37,592 nt of DNA. Source: JAAFIP01 sp043778205. Its GTDB lineage: Bacteria; Pseudomonadota; Gammaproteobacteria; Burkholderiales; Burkholderiaceae_C. The notes under the pieces are model-generated. The model was not told where the DNA came from, did not search any database, and saw only the letters and a list, made by a program, of their open reading frames with translations. Shown in pieces: positions 18,027 to 25,860 of this stretch. Numbering within the stretch: position 1 is the first letter of the stretch; every line of letters starts with the position of its first letter. The position numbers and the translations under genes are program-made. The stretch is taken from the NCBI GenBank assembly GCA_043778205.1, contig JAYWGO010000181.1:1-37592 (forward strand), read 5' to 3'.

Positions 18027-19196
18027 ATGACCGATCTGACCAAAATCACCTGCATTGAAGACCTGCGCTTGGTTGCCAAAAGCCGCGTACCGCGCATGTT
18101 TTATGACTACGCTGACTCTGGCAGCTGGACAGAGGGCACCTACCGGGCTAATGAAAGCGATTTTCAGACTATCAAGCTGCGCCAGCGCGTGGCTGTGAAC
18201 ATGCAAGGCCGCAGCACCCAAACCACCATGGTGGGCCAGAAAGTGGCCATGCCGGTGGCGATTGCGCCCACGGGCATGACGGGCATGCAGCATGCCGACG
18301 GCGAGATACTGGGCGCGCAGGCGGCCAAGGCGTTTGGCATTCCGTTTACCCTGTCCACCATGAGCATTTGCTCTATTGAGGACGTAGCCGCTGCCACTGG
18401 CAATCACCCGTTCATGTTCCAGCTGTACGTGCTGCGTGACCGGGACTTTGTGGAACGCTTGATCGACCGTGCCAAGGTGGCCCACTGCTCGGCGCTGCAG
18501 ATCACACTGGACTTGCAAATATTAGGCCAGCGCCACAAAGACATTAAAAACGGCCTGAGTGCACCGCCCAAGTTGACGCTGCCCAATATCATCAACATGG
18601 CAACCAAGCCGCGCTGGTGCCTGAGCATGCTGGGCACCAAGCACCGCGAATTTGGCAACATTGTGGGCCATGTCAAAGGCGTAAGCAACATGTCATCGCT
18701 GTCTGCATGGACTGCACAGCAGTTTGACCCCACGCTTAACTGGAGCGATGTGGAGTGGATCAAAAAACGCTGGGGCGGCAAAATTGTGCTCAAAGGCATT
18801 CAAGATGCTGAAGATGCTCGCTTGGCCGTAGAAAGCGGCGCCGACGCCCTGATTGTGTCTAACCACGGCGGCCGCCAGTTGGATGGCGCACCATCGTCCA
18901 TCACCGCCCTGCCCGCCATAGTGGACGCTGTGGGCAAAGACATTGAAGTATGGATGGACGGCGGTATTCGCAGTGGGCAAGACGTTTTGAAGGCCCGCGC
19001 ACTGGGCGCCCAAGGCGTGATGGTGGGCCGCGCTTGGCTGTATGCACTGGGTGCCTATGGCCAGCCCGGCGTGGCAAAAATGCTGGAAATTTTGCACAAG
19101 GAGCTGGACTTAACCATGGCCTTTTGTGGCCGCACTGACATTAACGCGGTGGACAAAAGTATCTTGCTGCCGGGAACCTACCCTACTGCGGCGTAG
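18027..19196 (+). CDS. lldD: FMN-dependent alpha-hydroxy-acid dehydrogenase (L-lactate dehydrogenase type)
   Basis: Oxidises L-lactate or another (S)-2-hydroxy acid to the 2-oxo acid, passing electrons to the quinone pool or oxygen. The family signature SNHGGRQLDG is present with catalytic H280 and substrate-binding R283. FMN phosphate-binding motifs DGGIRSGQD and GRAWLYALGA follow, and PVAIAPTGMTGMQHADGE lies in the N-terminal half. K (IVLKGI) before the signature is the FMN-contacting lysine. Length (389) matches LldD. Substrate choice between lactate, glycolate and longer acids cannot be settled by eye. Monocistronic, divergent from an unknown anchored protein. Confidence 0.87.
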   Translation: MTDLTKITCIEDLRLVAKSRVPRMFYDYADSGSWTEGTYRANESDFQTIKLRQRVAVNMQGRSTQTTMVGQKVAMPVAIAPTGMTGMQHADGEILGAQAAKAFGIPFTLSTMSICSIEDVAAATGNHPFMFQLYVLRDRDFVERLIDRAKVAHCSALQITLDLQILGQRHKDIKNGLSAPPKLTLPNIINMATKPRWCLSMLGTKHREFGNIVGHVKGVSNMSSLSAWTAQQFDPTLNWSDVEWIKKRWGGKIVLKGIQDAEDARLAVESGADALIVSNHGGRQLDGAPSSITALPAIVDAVGKDIEVWMDGGIRSGQDVLKARALGAQGVMVGRAWLYALGAYGQPGVAKMLEILHKELDLTMAFCGRTDINAVDKSILLPGTYPTAA

Positions 19197-19228
19197 TGGG
19201 TGCTGTACCGCACAGGTAGCCCAACTAA

Positions 19229-19243
19229 GGCCCTTGCTGGGCC
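19229..19243. terminator. Weak hairpin between convergent lldD and GGDEF-like genes
   Basis: GGCCC-ttgct-GGGCC sits between the two convergent stops. The stem is only 5 bp and no T-run follows on either strand, so this is a weak candidate for a bidirectional terminator. Confidence 0.3.
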
Positions 19244-19255
19244 GCTTAAAGAGAG

Positions 19256-20455
19256 TCAGCCCGTTATCGACTGGGTGAGTATGCGCTCAGGCGCATCTCC
19301 AGCGCTCTGCGCTAGGCTTTGGGCCAAGTCCATCATGGCCAAACTGTTGCCGTGGTTGGCAGCGCCAATGCGCACACAACCTACACTCAGCTGGGGCACA
19401 AATACCGTGGGCTCGCCGGTCAAAAAACCCAGCTTCATGGGCCTGCCCACCGCCAGCAGGCGCTGCATCATCTGGTCTAGCTGCTGTTCGCTGGCCACCG
19501 CAGACACCACCACCACAAAGCAGCGCGGCTGCAGCAAACCCACAGTATTTCTAAAGCCCACAGCTTGCCTGAGCACAGCGGTTAAGCGGGCACGAATTTC
19601 ATGCTCAGCCTCTATGCCTGCCTCCTCGTTCAGCGCATACAGGTTATGCACCCACAGGGCCAGCACTGCGCTGTCTTTGCCTACACGCGCACCGCGCCAC
19701 AGGGCATCGTCCACTTTGCTAAGCAACACTGAACCAGTGGGCAAACCAGTGACTGCATCGGTTGCGGTATTGCCTTGGGCAATACGTTTGAGCTTGGCCT
19801 GCATGGCATTGCGTTGCAGCGTGAGCACGGTGGTAATCACAAAAAAAGCGATAGTGCTGATGGCGGTCACTGCCTCAAGCATCGGGCCCAGATCGAGGTG
19901 CAGCGCTTGGCTGTACAGCCCAGTAATCATGACAGTCATCAACACGGCCGCCAAGGTCATCCACCCGGCTAGCGCATCGCCCATGCGAGCGTAGCGTAAG
20001 GTCAATATCAACGACAAGGCAATGGGCAGCGCAATAATAACGGCACTGGCAATAAGCAAATACTGGGGCAGTAAATGGTCACTCACCAGTGATGCCAGCA
20101 TCAGCCCCATGCCCGCCAGCGTGGTGATTGCAGACACCATGAAAATCCACCGGTCTGCGCCTTGGCCGTTGGTTGGCACCCCCAACCACAAGCCCAGGTA
20201 GGTCAGGGTCAGGGCCCCAGACAGTGGCGGCATGGCCAGCTTGGCAGGCAGCAACACGCTTTCATCGTTGATGCCCAGTAGCAGTTCAGGTAAACCAGAC
20301 ATCAGCACGGCGCTAGCGCCCGTTAGCGCCACAAAAGCTACGCCCCGAAACGCCGGTAGGCTGCGCGTGCGCACCAGGTCTCCCACAGCAGCCACCAGCA
20401 TCAGCATGAGTGCACCCGCCATAGCAGCCCATAGGGAGGTGTCCAAACTGTTCAT
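19256..20455 (-). CDS. Membrane protein with degenerate GGDEF domain
   Basis: About eight hydrophobic segments (residues 8-25, 38-55, 70-92, 104-124, 131-152, 163-182, 195-213) precede a GGDEF-like domain. The domain begins with the usual DAVTGLP (233-239), but where GGDEF should be the sequence reads LLQPRCFVVVV (307-317). The active-site signature and metal-binding acidic residues are therefore missing, so it should not synthesise cyclic di-GMP; related degenerate domains bind GTP or other proteins. A C-terminal stretch (TVFVPQLSVGCVRIG) matches the late beta-hairpin of the family. No EAL domain is present. Transcribed alone, divergent from the VOC operon. Confidence 0.8.
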   Translation of the reverse strand: MNSLDTSLWAAMAGALMLMLVAAVGDLVRTRSLPAFRGVAFVALTGASAVLMSGLPELLLGINDESVLLPAKLAMPPLSGALTLTYLGLWLGVPTNGQGADRWIFMVSAITTLAGMGLMLASLVSDHLLPQYLLIASAVIIALPIALSLILTLRYARMGDALAGWMTLAAVLMTVMITGLYSQALHLDLGPMLEAVTAISTIAFFVITTVLTLQRNAMQAKLKRIAQGNTATDAVTGLPTGSVLLSKVDDALWRGARVGKDSAVLALWVHNLYALNEEAGIEAEHEIRARLTAVLRQAVGFRNTVGLLQPRCFVVVVSAVASEQQLDQMMQRLLAVGRPMKLGFLTGEPTVFVPQLSVGCVRIGAANHGNSLAMMDLAQSLAQSAGDAPERILTQSITG

Positions 20456-20623
20456 GCGTAAATCGGGTTAAAACAATGTGATTGCAGGGTGAAGCTAGAT
20501 TTTAGCTACAAATAGATACAAACAGCCAAGGCGCAACCCGATAGCTGCTATTTACAAATTCCCATAACATTTCAACATGGCTTAAATTACGTTTAGGTAA
20601 ATTCGTTATGATTAGAGGAATAT

Positions 20624-21286
20624 ATGGAGTTGCCCATGTCCACTGTTTTACCCTCTGCTGTTTTAGCGCCAGCCGTTTTAGTGCCCAGCCTTGCTGCAGC
20701 CGCCTTACCCTCACCGGCCAAGGTGCAGCAGCTGCACCACTACGCTTACCGCGCCAAAGACGCAGAAGAAACCCGGGTGTTTTACGAAGACATTTTGGGC
20801 CTGCCGCTTTACCATATTATTCAAAGTGACATTGTGCCCAGCACGGGGGAATACTGCCCGTACACGCACTTTTTCTTTCGCTTGCAAGATGGCAGTTTTA
20901 TTGCGTTTTTTGACCTGGGCGACGACGAAGCCGCACTGCCCAGCCCCAACACCCCTAAGTGGGTTAACCACATCAGCTTTAGGGTTGACACCGTGCAAGA
21001 CTTGGCAGACACCAAGACCCGCTTGCAGGCCCACGGCATAGAGGTGCTAGGCATCACCGACCACCATATTTTCAAAAGTATTTACTTCTTTGACCCCAAC
21101 GGCATTCGCCTGGAGCTCACTGCCCAATTGGCCGACGAGTTTGCCATGCTGCAAGAGAGCACCACCGCCCATGCGCGCTTGGCCGAATGGACGGCGCGCA
21201 AGCAGGTGTGGCGCACCCAGCGGGCCGCAAGCGGCACAGCCAAGCTAACGCCTGCAGGGGTAAACGTGAGGGCAGGCGCAAACTAA
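20624..21286 (+). CDS. VOC-family (glyoxalase/extradiol dioxygenase fold) protein
   Basis: Metal-dependent enzyme of the vicinal-oxygen-chelate superfamily. Two beta-alpha-beta-beta-beta modules: LHHYAYRAKDAEETRVFYED near residues 38-57 with the first His, then HISFRV and DPNGIRLELT, giving a plausible His/His/Glu metal site. An extra HH (TDHHIF) precedes the last strand. The ATG at 20624 has AGAGGA 4 nt before it; an ATG at 20636 with GGAG 6 nt before it is an alternative. The N-terminal 30 residues are Ala/Pro rich and outside the fold. It leads an operon with a FAD monooxygenase and a DUF2783 gene, so a role in oxidation or ring cleavage of an aromatic is likely; substrate unknown. Confidence 0.83.
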   Translation: MELPMSTVLPSAVLAPAVLVPSLAAAALPSPAKVQQLHHYAYRAKDAEETRVFYEDILGLPLYHIIQSDIVPSTGEYCPYTHFFFRLQDGSFIAFFDLGDDEAALPSPNTPKWVNHISFRVDTVQDLADTKTRLQAHGIEVLGITDHHIFKSIYFFDPNGIRLELTAQLADEFAMLQESTTAHARLAEWTARKQVWRTQRAASGTAKLTPAGVNVRAGAN

Positions 21287-21310
21287 ATCCGCGCGTCTTT
21301 CAGTCAACTA

Positions 21311-21362
21311 TTTACTATTATAAATATAGCTACTCATTCAGTATTTCCTTGGGCGATAGCCC
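21311..21362 (+). repeat. Dispersed repeat A, copy 3
   Basis: ATAGCTACTCATTCAG followed by TATTTCCTTGGGCGATAGCCC. It begins 24 bp after the VOC stop in sense orientation and ends 25 bp before the monooxygenase start, so it lies inside the probable operon. The first hairpin is decayed here, but GGGC-gata-GCCC forms a perfect second stem. Confidence 0.78.
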
Positions 21363-21387
21363 TTATTGTTATAAATAATGGTTCAAT

Positions 21388-23298
21388 ATGCTAACTACAC
21401 CACCGCCGCCAGCAGCAGTTGACCTGAACACCCAGGCCGCCAACACAGCCCGCTACAGCGCCACCGTCCCCACCAACGACTACCAGTTCAGCCAGGGCAC
21501 GGGTTACGTGCTGCCGCAGTACCCTGCGGTGGTGCCCGATGCGGTGCACACGGGCGCGGTAGAGCACCACCGCATCCTTATAGTGGGTGGCGGCATTACC
21601 GGGCTGACCTTGGCTTGCGCGCTGGCCCAGCTAGGCGTGCCGTGCACCTTGCTGGACGAGGACAACACCGTGGGCGTGAAAGGTGCCTCCAGCCGTGGCA
21701 TTTGCTACACCCAAAAATCGCTAGAGATTTTTGACAAGCTGGGCATCTACCAGCGCATAGCTGCCAAAGGCGTGCAGTGGAGCGTAGGCCGCACGTTTGC
21801 AGGCCATGATGAGGTCTACAGTTTTGATTTAAAGCAGCAAGCCAACTTTAACCTCAGCCAGCAACCGGCCTTTACCAATATCCAGCAGTTCTACAACGAA
21901 GGCTTTTTGGTAGAGCGCATTAACGAGCTCGACACTGCATTGGCCAACACACCAGGCCCAGCCCGCATACGCTGGAACAACCGGGTGACCGCGTTCAGCA
22001 ACGAGGGTGGCCTGGCTACACTTACCATCGCAACGCCCCAAGGTAGCTACCAAGCCACAGCCGACTACGTGGTGGACGCTACTGGGTCTAAAAGCCCGTT
22101 TCGGCAGTGGCTGGACATTGGCGTAACGGCCAAAAAAGGCGATGACCGCTGGTGCATTGCCGATGTGCGCTTTAGCACCCACCCGCCTACCGAGCGGCAC
22201 ACCTGGATTGAAGCGCCGTTTAACGACAACCGCGCGGTGTGGCAGCACCTGATGGCCGACAGCGTGTGGCGCATTGACTACCAAATGGCCCCCGATGCCG
22301 ACCCCGACTACGTAAGCCGCGAAGACGTGGTGCGCGAGCGGCTGGCCAAGCAGTTTGGCGCTGGCACCCAGGTAGACATCGTGTGGGTAGGGCCGTATGC
22401 CTACCGCAGCGAGTGTGTCGACAGTATGTGCGTCGCCCTGGGCACCCACAAGCAAGCTGGATCGCAAGTTTTCCTGATCGGCGACAGCGCCAAAGTGGTC
22501 AGCCCGTTTGGCGCGCGCGGCGGCAACACCGGCATTGCCGATGCCGACAACCTGGCCTGGAAACTGGCCGCCGTGGTGCGCGGCCACGCAGCGCCCGCCC
22601 TGCTGCACAGCTACCACGCCGAGCGCCACGAGGCCGCCCAAACCAATGTGCAGGTCACCAACCGCACGGCCCGGTTCTTGCGCCCCGCTGACGGGGTAGA
22701 GCGCCTGTTTCGCAGCGCCACCATTGGCCTGGCCAAGCAGCACGCCTTTGCCCGCGCGCTGGTCAACACCGGGCGCATGGCGGTGGCCAACCCGTATGGC
22801 GCATCACCATTGACCGATGCCGCTCTGGCCACCAGCATATCTGTGCAAAACGTAGCGCTGCAGTGGGCAAGCAGCAGCCCGTCTACGCCACCCCCCGCCT
22901 GCCTTAATGCCCTTCTGCGCTGGGCCGGCAGCCATCCACTGCTGCTGGTTTGGGGCAACGCGCAAGCCCCTATCAGCCCTATCAGCCCTGCAAGCCTGGC
23001 CCAACTGCGCGCGCTGGCCCGCACTACCGGTGTGCGCTGCGTGCAAGTAGCCGCCCACCCAAGCCAAGTGCTGGCCAAAGAAGCTGTGCTAGATGCCGCA
23101 GGCCTGCTTTTGCGCGCCTGCGGGCTGGAGGCTGACAAGCCTATGAAAGCACCCGGTGGCACTGCCACATGCCGCTGGGCCCTGCTGCGGCCCGACAGCT
23201 ATTTGGTAGCGCGCGGCAGCCAGCTAAACGCCAGCTTGGCCCGCAGCATAGCCCGTTGCGGCGGCAACTACACCCCGCGCAGCGGCGAGGCACTGTAG
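21388..23298 (+). CDS. FAD-dependent aromatic monooxygenase
   Basis: Flavoprotein hydroxylase of the PHBH/MhpA class, cytoplasmic. The Rossmann motif RILIVGGGITGLTLACALA (62-80) binds ADP. VVDATGSKSP near residues 228-237 is the DG-like motif, and FLIGDSAKVVSPFGARGGN (GD at 365-366) contacts the FAD ribityl chain. The last 140 residues form a thioredoxin-like C-terminal domain typical of phenol and resorcinol hydroxylases. Length 636 is at the long end because about 60 residues precede the FAD motif. Follows the VOC gene and is followed after 2 bp by a DUF2783 gene. Probable role: NAD(P)H-dependent hydroxylation of an aromatic compound; substrate unknown. Confidence 0.88.
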   Translation: MLTTPPPPAAVDLNTQAANTARYSATVPTNDYQFSQGTGYVLPQYPAVVPDAVHTGAVEHHRILIVGGGITGLTLACALAQLGVPCTLLDEDNTVGVKGASSRGICYTQKSLEIFDKLGIYQRIAAKGVQWSVGRTFAGHDEVYSFDLKQQANFNLSQQPAFTNIQQFYNEGFLVERINELDTALANTPGPARIRWNNRVTAFSNEGGLATLTIATPQGSYQATADYVVDATGSKSPFRQWLDIGVTAKKGDDRWCIADVRFSTHPPTERHTWIEAPFNDNRAVWQHLMADSVWRIDYQMAPDADPDYVSREDVVRERLAKQFGAGTQVDIVWVGPYAYRSECVDSMCVALGTHKQAGSQVFLIGDSAKVVSPFGARGGNTGIADADNLAWKLAAVVRGHAAPALLHSYHAERHEAAQTNVQVTNRTARFLRPADGVERLFRSATIGLAKQHAFARALVNTGRMAVANPYGASPLTDAALATSISVQNVALQWASSSPSTPPPACLNALLRWAGSHPLLLVWGNAQAPISPISPASLAQLRALARTTGVRCVQVAAHPSQVLAKEAVLDAAGLLLRACGLEADKPMKAPGGTATCRWALLRPDSYLVARGSQLNASLARSIARCGGNYTPRSGEAL

Positions 23299-23300
23299 CC

Positions 23301-23597
23301 ATGGCACCGCAACAGTCCAGCCGAGCTGCCCTTCCCTTGCCCTTGCGCTTGCCCACCATGCCCGCTAAAACCACCCCATTTGCACAAACACAGCCGCCCA
23401 GTGCAGCCCAGCATGCCCTGCTGGACAACCGCTTCACCGATGCCGACGGCTTTTATGAAGCCTTGATGGACGCGCACAGCGGCCTGGACACCGCGCAGTC
23501 TGCGCTGCTTAACGCGCGGCTGATTTTGCTGCTGGCCAACCAAATTGGCGACAGCGCCGTACTGGCTGACTGTATTGCGCTGGCGCAGCACTCTTAA
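23301..23597 (+). CDS. DUF2783-type small protein
   Basis: 98 residues, start ATG 23301 placed 2 bp after the monooxygenase stop; a second in-frame ATG at 23358 would give 79 residues. The conserved part is RFTDADGFYEALMDAHSGLD followed by NARLILLLANQIGD and DCIALAQ, which I recognise as DUF2783-like. From memory such genes accompany FAD-dependent aromatic hydroxylases in Burkholderiales, matching the position here. All-helical; function unknown, possibly an accessory subunit of the oxygenase. The N-terminal 35 residues are Pro/Ala rich and may be untranslated if the later start is used. Confidence 0.72.
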   Translation: MAPQQSSRAALPLPLRLPTMPAKTTPFAQTQPPSAAQHALLDNRFTDADGFYEALMDAHSGLDTAQSALLNARLILLLANQIGDSAVLADCIALAQHS

Positions 23598-23641
23598 AGC
23601 AAGCAGCCCTAGCGCAAGTTAGCTTACGCCTTACACACCCA

Positions 23642-23669
23642 ACCCAGCGTGATTTATCTCACGCTGGGT
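23642..23669. promoter_or_regulatory. Perfect hairpin 1 after the monooxygenase operon
   Basis: ACCCAGCGTGA (23642-23652) and TCACGCTGGGT (23659-23669) are perfect 11-bp arms with a 6-nt loop, 45 bp after the DUF2783 stop. A strong stem with no direct T-run. Could terminate or stabilise the operon transcript, or serve as an operator. Confidence 0.6.
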
Positions 23670-23673
23670 GTGG

Positions 23674-23718
23674 TTGGCCTGTAACTAAAATCTTTTTCGT
23701 GATTTAGTTACAGGCCAA
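23674..23718. promoter_or_regulatory. Perfect hairpin 2, 16-bp arms
   Basis: TTGGCCTGTAACTAAA (23674-23689) and TTTAGTTACAGGCCAA (23703-23718) are perfect 16-bp arms. The loop carries TTTTT. Starts 4 bp after hairpin 1. On either strand the arms would fold into a long stem; no transcription T-run follows, so operator or structured RNA is as likely as terminator. Confidence 0.6.
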
Positions 23719-23843
23719 TTAGAAGCCGAACTCTAAGTACTTTGCTGCGGCCACTTTAAACTTCTCTCCATGGCGAAAACGCTTTCTACACCCATAGCAA
23801 AGCGCTAAAGCAACCCGTTCATAAGACGATTTGGAGATTTTCG

Positions 23844-24197
23844 ATGCTGTTGTCGTTACATAAAGTGCTGCGTACCCGATTTAGCCCCTCACGCTCAGGC
23901 GACGGTGCCAGTTCTGCTTTTGGTACAAAAACAAAGCCTGCATCAAGCCCCATGCCGCTTGTGCAAATCAAAAAGCACATGGGCCAAACCTTGCAAGACA
24001 TCAGCGGCATCGACGCGGAGCGCCTGCGCTACAGCTTGCGTGCGGCCCGCACCGCCGGTGATCTATGGATGCTGCGCAGCGACATATACCAAGTCATCTC
24101 GCAGCAACACAGCCAAACCGAAGCGGCGCAGCGTATTAACCAGCTGCTGCATTGCTTTGCCCAGTGGTTGCCTGCGCGCCAACTAAGCCCCATCTAA
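23844..24197 (+). CDS. Small helical protein, unknown function
   Basis: 117 residues, start ATG 23844 with GGAG (23833-23836) 7 nt upstream. The N-terminal 40 residues are Ser/Lys rich and disordered. The conserved-looking part (MGQTLQDISGIDAERLRYSL to AAQRINQLLHCF) is amphipathic helix. I do not recognise a named family, though it resembles short conserved hypothetical proteins of Comamonadaceae. No signal peptide or membrane segment. Separated from the preceding operon by two strong hairpins, so probably its own transcript; followed by repeat A copy 4 in sense orientation. Confidence 0.68.
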   Translation: MLLSLHKVLRTRFSPSRSGDGASSAFGTKTKPASSPMPLVQIKKHMGQTLQDISGIDAERLRYSLRAARTAGDLWMLRSDIYQVISQQHSQTEAAQRINQLLHCFAQWLPARQLSPI

Positions 24198-24247
24198 AGC
24201 ACGGCTTGGCATATGCATGCTGGCCAATGGCCATTGCCAATTCACCG

Positions 24248-24298
24248 TTACTATTAATTCAATAGCTGCTTGTGCAGCATTTCCTTGGGTGATAGGCC
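24248..24298 (+). repeat. Dispersed repeat A, copy 4 (closest to consensus)
   Basis: AATAGCTGCTTGTGCAGC followed by ATTTCCTTGGGTGATAGG, preceded by TTACTATTAATTC. Perfect GCTGC-ttgt-GCAGC hairpin. It begins 50 bp after the stop of the 117-residue gene in sense orientation. Confidence 0.88.
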
Positions 24299-24360
24299 TA
24301 AAATGCTCTTAAATTACTGCCTACAGCAACCCAACGACTTTGCCGTAGGGTACAACCCAT

Positions 24361-24816
24361 TTACGGGTAGCGGCGCACCAAAGACTCGGCCACGCACACT
24401 GGCTTGCTGCTGCCCTCGCGCTCTATGGTCACTTCCCAGGCCATTTGCATACCGTTTTGGTCAATCGGCTCGGCGCTGAGCAACTTCAGCCGCCCGCGCA
24501 GGCGGCTTTCCACTGGCACGGGTGCGATAAAGCGCACTTTGTTCAGCCCGTAGTTCACGCCCATGCGCGAGGCGGTTACAGCTACACAAGTATCAAAAAA
24601 CTTCGGGATCAGCGACAGGGTTAAAAAACCGTGCGCTATGGTCGCGCCAAACGGCCCGGCCAGCGCGCGCACCGGGTCGGTGTGGATCCATTGCTGGTCG
24701 CCAGTGGCATCGGCAAACTGCTGAATTTGCCCCTGGGTGATGGTGGTCCAGTCGCTGGTGGCCACCTCGGTGCCCACGCAGGCGGCCAGGTCGGCTAAAG
24801 TGGCAAAGGTTTTCAT
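24361..24816 (-). CDS. MaoC-family dehydratase (enoyl-CoA hydratase-like)
   Basis: Hot-dog fold protein of the (R)-specific enoyl-CoA hydratase/NodN type. The hydratase motif is visible: FADATGDQQWIHTDP with catalytic D40 and H45, followed by the substrate-loop ATIAHGFLTLSLIP. Length 151 matches single-domain members. Hydrates trans-2-enoyl-CoA or a related thioester, in fatty acid or PHA metabolism; the exact substrate cannot be read. The ATG start lies at 24816. Not obviously linked to its neighbours. Confidence 0.88.
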   Translation of the reverse strand: MKTFATLADLAACVGTEVATSDWTTITQGQIQQFADATGDQQWIHTDPVRALAGPFGATIAHGFLTLSLIPKFFDTCVAVTASRMGVNYGLNKVRFIAPVPVESRLRGRLKLLSAEPIDQNGMQMAWEVTIEREGSSKPVCVAESLVRRYP

Positions 24817-24934
24817 GGGTAAATGCTTCTAGGGAGTAAGGGAAGTTGGCACTCGGCAAGACCAAGAAGACCTAGTGCCAAAGCAAAGTGGTAATAAGGT
24901 TACATTGCCCGGCGCAGGGAAGGGGCAGGAAAAT

Positions 24935-24953
24935 GGCCTGCCATAGGCAGGCC
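24935..24953 (-). terminator. Rho-independent terminator of the parA-like gene
   Basis: GGCCTGCC and GGCAGGCC are perfect 8-bp GC-rich arms with a 3-nt loop. On the minus strand the stem is followed by ATTTTCC. It stands 8 bp after the stop of the ParA gene. Confidence 0.6.
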
Positions 24954-24961
24954 CAAGCGCT

Positions 24962-25588
24962 TTAAGCATCCAGCCAATCGCACAGGCTGCGCCATTGGGC
25001 CAGGTCTTTGTCTACCCGGCTGGGCGCTACGTCAAATAAAGTCAACCCCCGGGCAGCCAGGTGGATGTAGTTTTGCGTGTCCCGCAGGGTGGCCAGCAAG
25101 GGCACGTTCAGGGTGGCGACAAAAGCGGCCAGTTTATCGGCGGCCAGCGTGCGTGCATCTACCCGCATGCCCACTACACCTACCGAGCCTGGGCGCAGCT
25201 TGCCTGCGCTGCGGTGCACCGCCAGGTCGGTTAAAAATTGGCTGGTGGCAAAAATGTCAAACACGCTGGGCTGCAGCGGCACTACCACTTTATCGGCCAT
25301 TTTCAGCACCTCGGCCAGGCGCTTGCCGTGCAAGCCGCCGGGAGTGTCTAGCACCACGTGGGTGGTGCCCTTGGGCGGCTTGGCCACACTGTCGTGGCCT
25401 ACATCCCAGCTGCTGATCGGCCGGGCGGCAGGTGGGCGCAAGCCCAGCCACAGCTTGGACGACTGCTGGCGGTCGGCATCGCCCAGCATCACGCTGTGGC
25501 CTTGTGCAGCTAAATAGCCCGCAATTTGGGTGGCCAAGGTCGATTTACCCACCCCGCCTTTGGGGTTTGCAACAACAATCACAGGCAT
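24962..25588 (-). CDS. Orphan ParA-family ATPase
   Basis: Short P-loop ATPase (208 residues) of the ParA/MinD family. The deviant Walker A motif is NPKGGVGKST (8-17) with signature lysine K10. Then DADRQQSSKLW (switch-I-like, D at about 38) and THVVLDTPGG (Walker B region, about 96-105). No parB gene or parS-like array follows, so it is not a chromosome-partition operon; orphan ParAs position flagella, pili, chemosensory arrays or plasmids. Start ATG 25588. It has its own terminator and a long upstream region (25589-25892), so it is transcribed alone. Confidence 0.88.
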   Translation of the reverse strand: MPVIVVANPKGGVGKSTLATQIAGYLAAQGHSVMLGDADRQQSSKLWLGLRPPAARPISSWDVGHDSVAKPPKGTTHVVLDTPGGLHGKRLAEVLKMADKVVVPLQPSVFDIFATSQFLTDLAVHRSAGKLRPGSVGVVGMRVDARTLAADKLAAFVATLNVPLLATLRDTQNYIHLAARGLTLFDVAPSRVDKDLAQWRSLCDWLDA

Positions 25589-25702
25589 AACACGCTCCGG
25601 TAAAGTGGTAGGGCTATGTTAGCGAGTTTTACGGCAGGTGAGCAAGTGCGGCTTAGGGTGCCTGCGTTTTTTGCAGGAGAGAAGCCGTTTAAGGCCTGGT
25701 AA

Positions 25703-25729
25703 AGGGCAGGTAGAGGGCAGGTAGAGGGC
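25703..25729. repeat. 11-bp tandem repeat
   Basis: AGGGCAGGTAG occurs twice in tandem (25703-25713 and 25714-25724), then AGGGC starts a third. Short and unremarkable apart from its place upstream of the parA-like gene. Confidence 0.6.
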
Positions 25730-25770
25730 CGTCTTGCGCGTTTTCAAGGACGCAGCGGGCTCTGGCAAGC

Positions 25771-25807
25771 TAAAAAGCCGCTGCGAATACATCACAACGG
25801 CTTTTTA
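25771..25807 (-). terminator. Terminator after the cytochrome c4 gene
   Basis: TAAAAAGCCG (25771-25780) and CGGCTTTTTA (25798-25807) are perfect 10-bp arms with a 17-nt loop, so the U-tract is present on both strands. It lies downstream of repeat A copy 5 in the cytochrome transcript. Confidence 0.6.
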
Positions 25808-25816
25808 AGTGTTTTA

Positions 25817-25860
25817 GGGCTATCACCCAAGGAAATGCTGCACGAATAGCTAATATTTAT
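25817..25860 (-). repeat. Dispersed repeat A, copy 5
   Basis: On the minus strand: TTAGCTATTCGTGCAGC followed by ATTTCCTTGGGTGATAGCCC. It begins 32 bp after the stop of the cytochrome c4 gene in sense orientation, and GGGT-gata-GCCC forms a stem. It sits between the stop codon and the terminator, hence in the 3' untranslated region. Confidence 0.85.

Noticed and set aside
20505..20560. Possible seventh copy of repeat A on the minus strand (CCTTGGCTG and ATAGCAGCTA fragments)
   Set aside because: Order and spacing of the motifs do not match the other copies; similarity too weak.
21829..22743. 304-codon open frame on the minus strand opposite the FAD monooxygenase
   Set aside because: The plus-strand protein has clear FAD motifs through the same region; the antisense peptide looks like an uninformative shadow of GC-rich codons.
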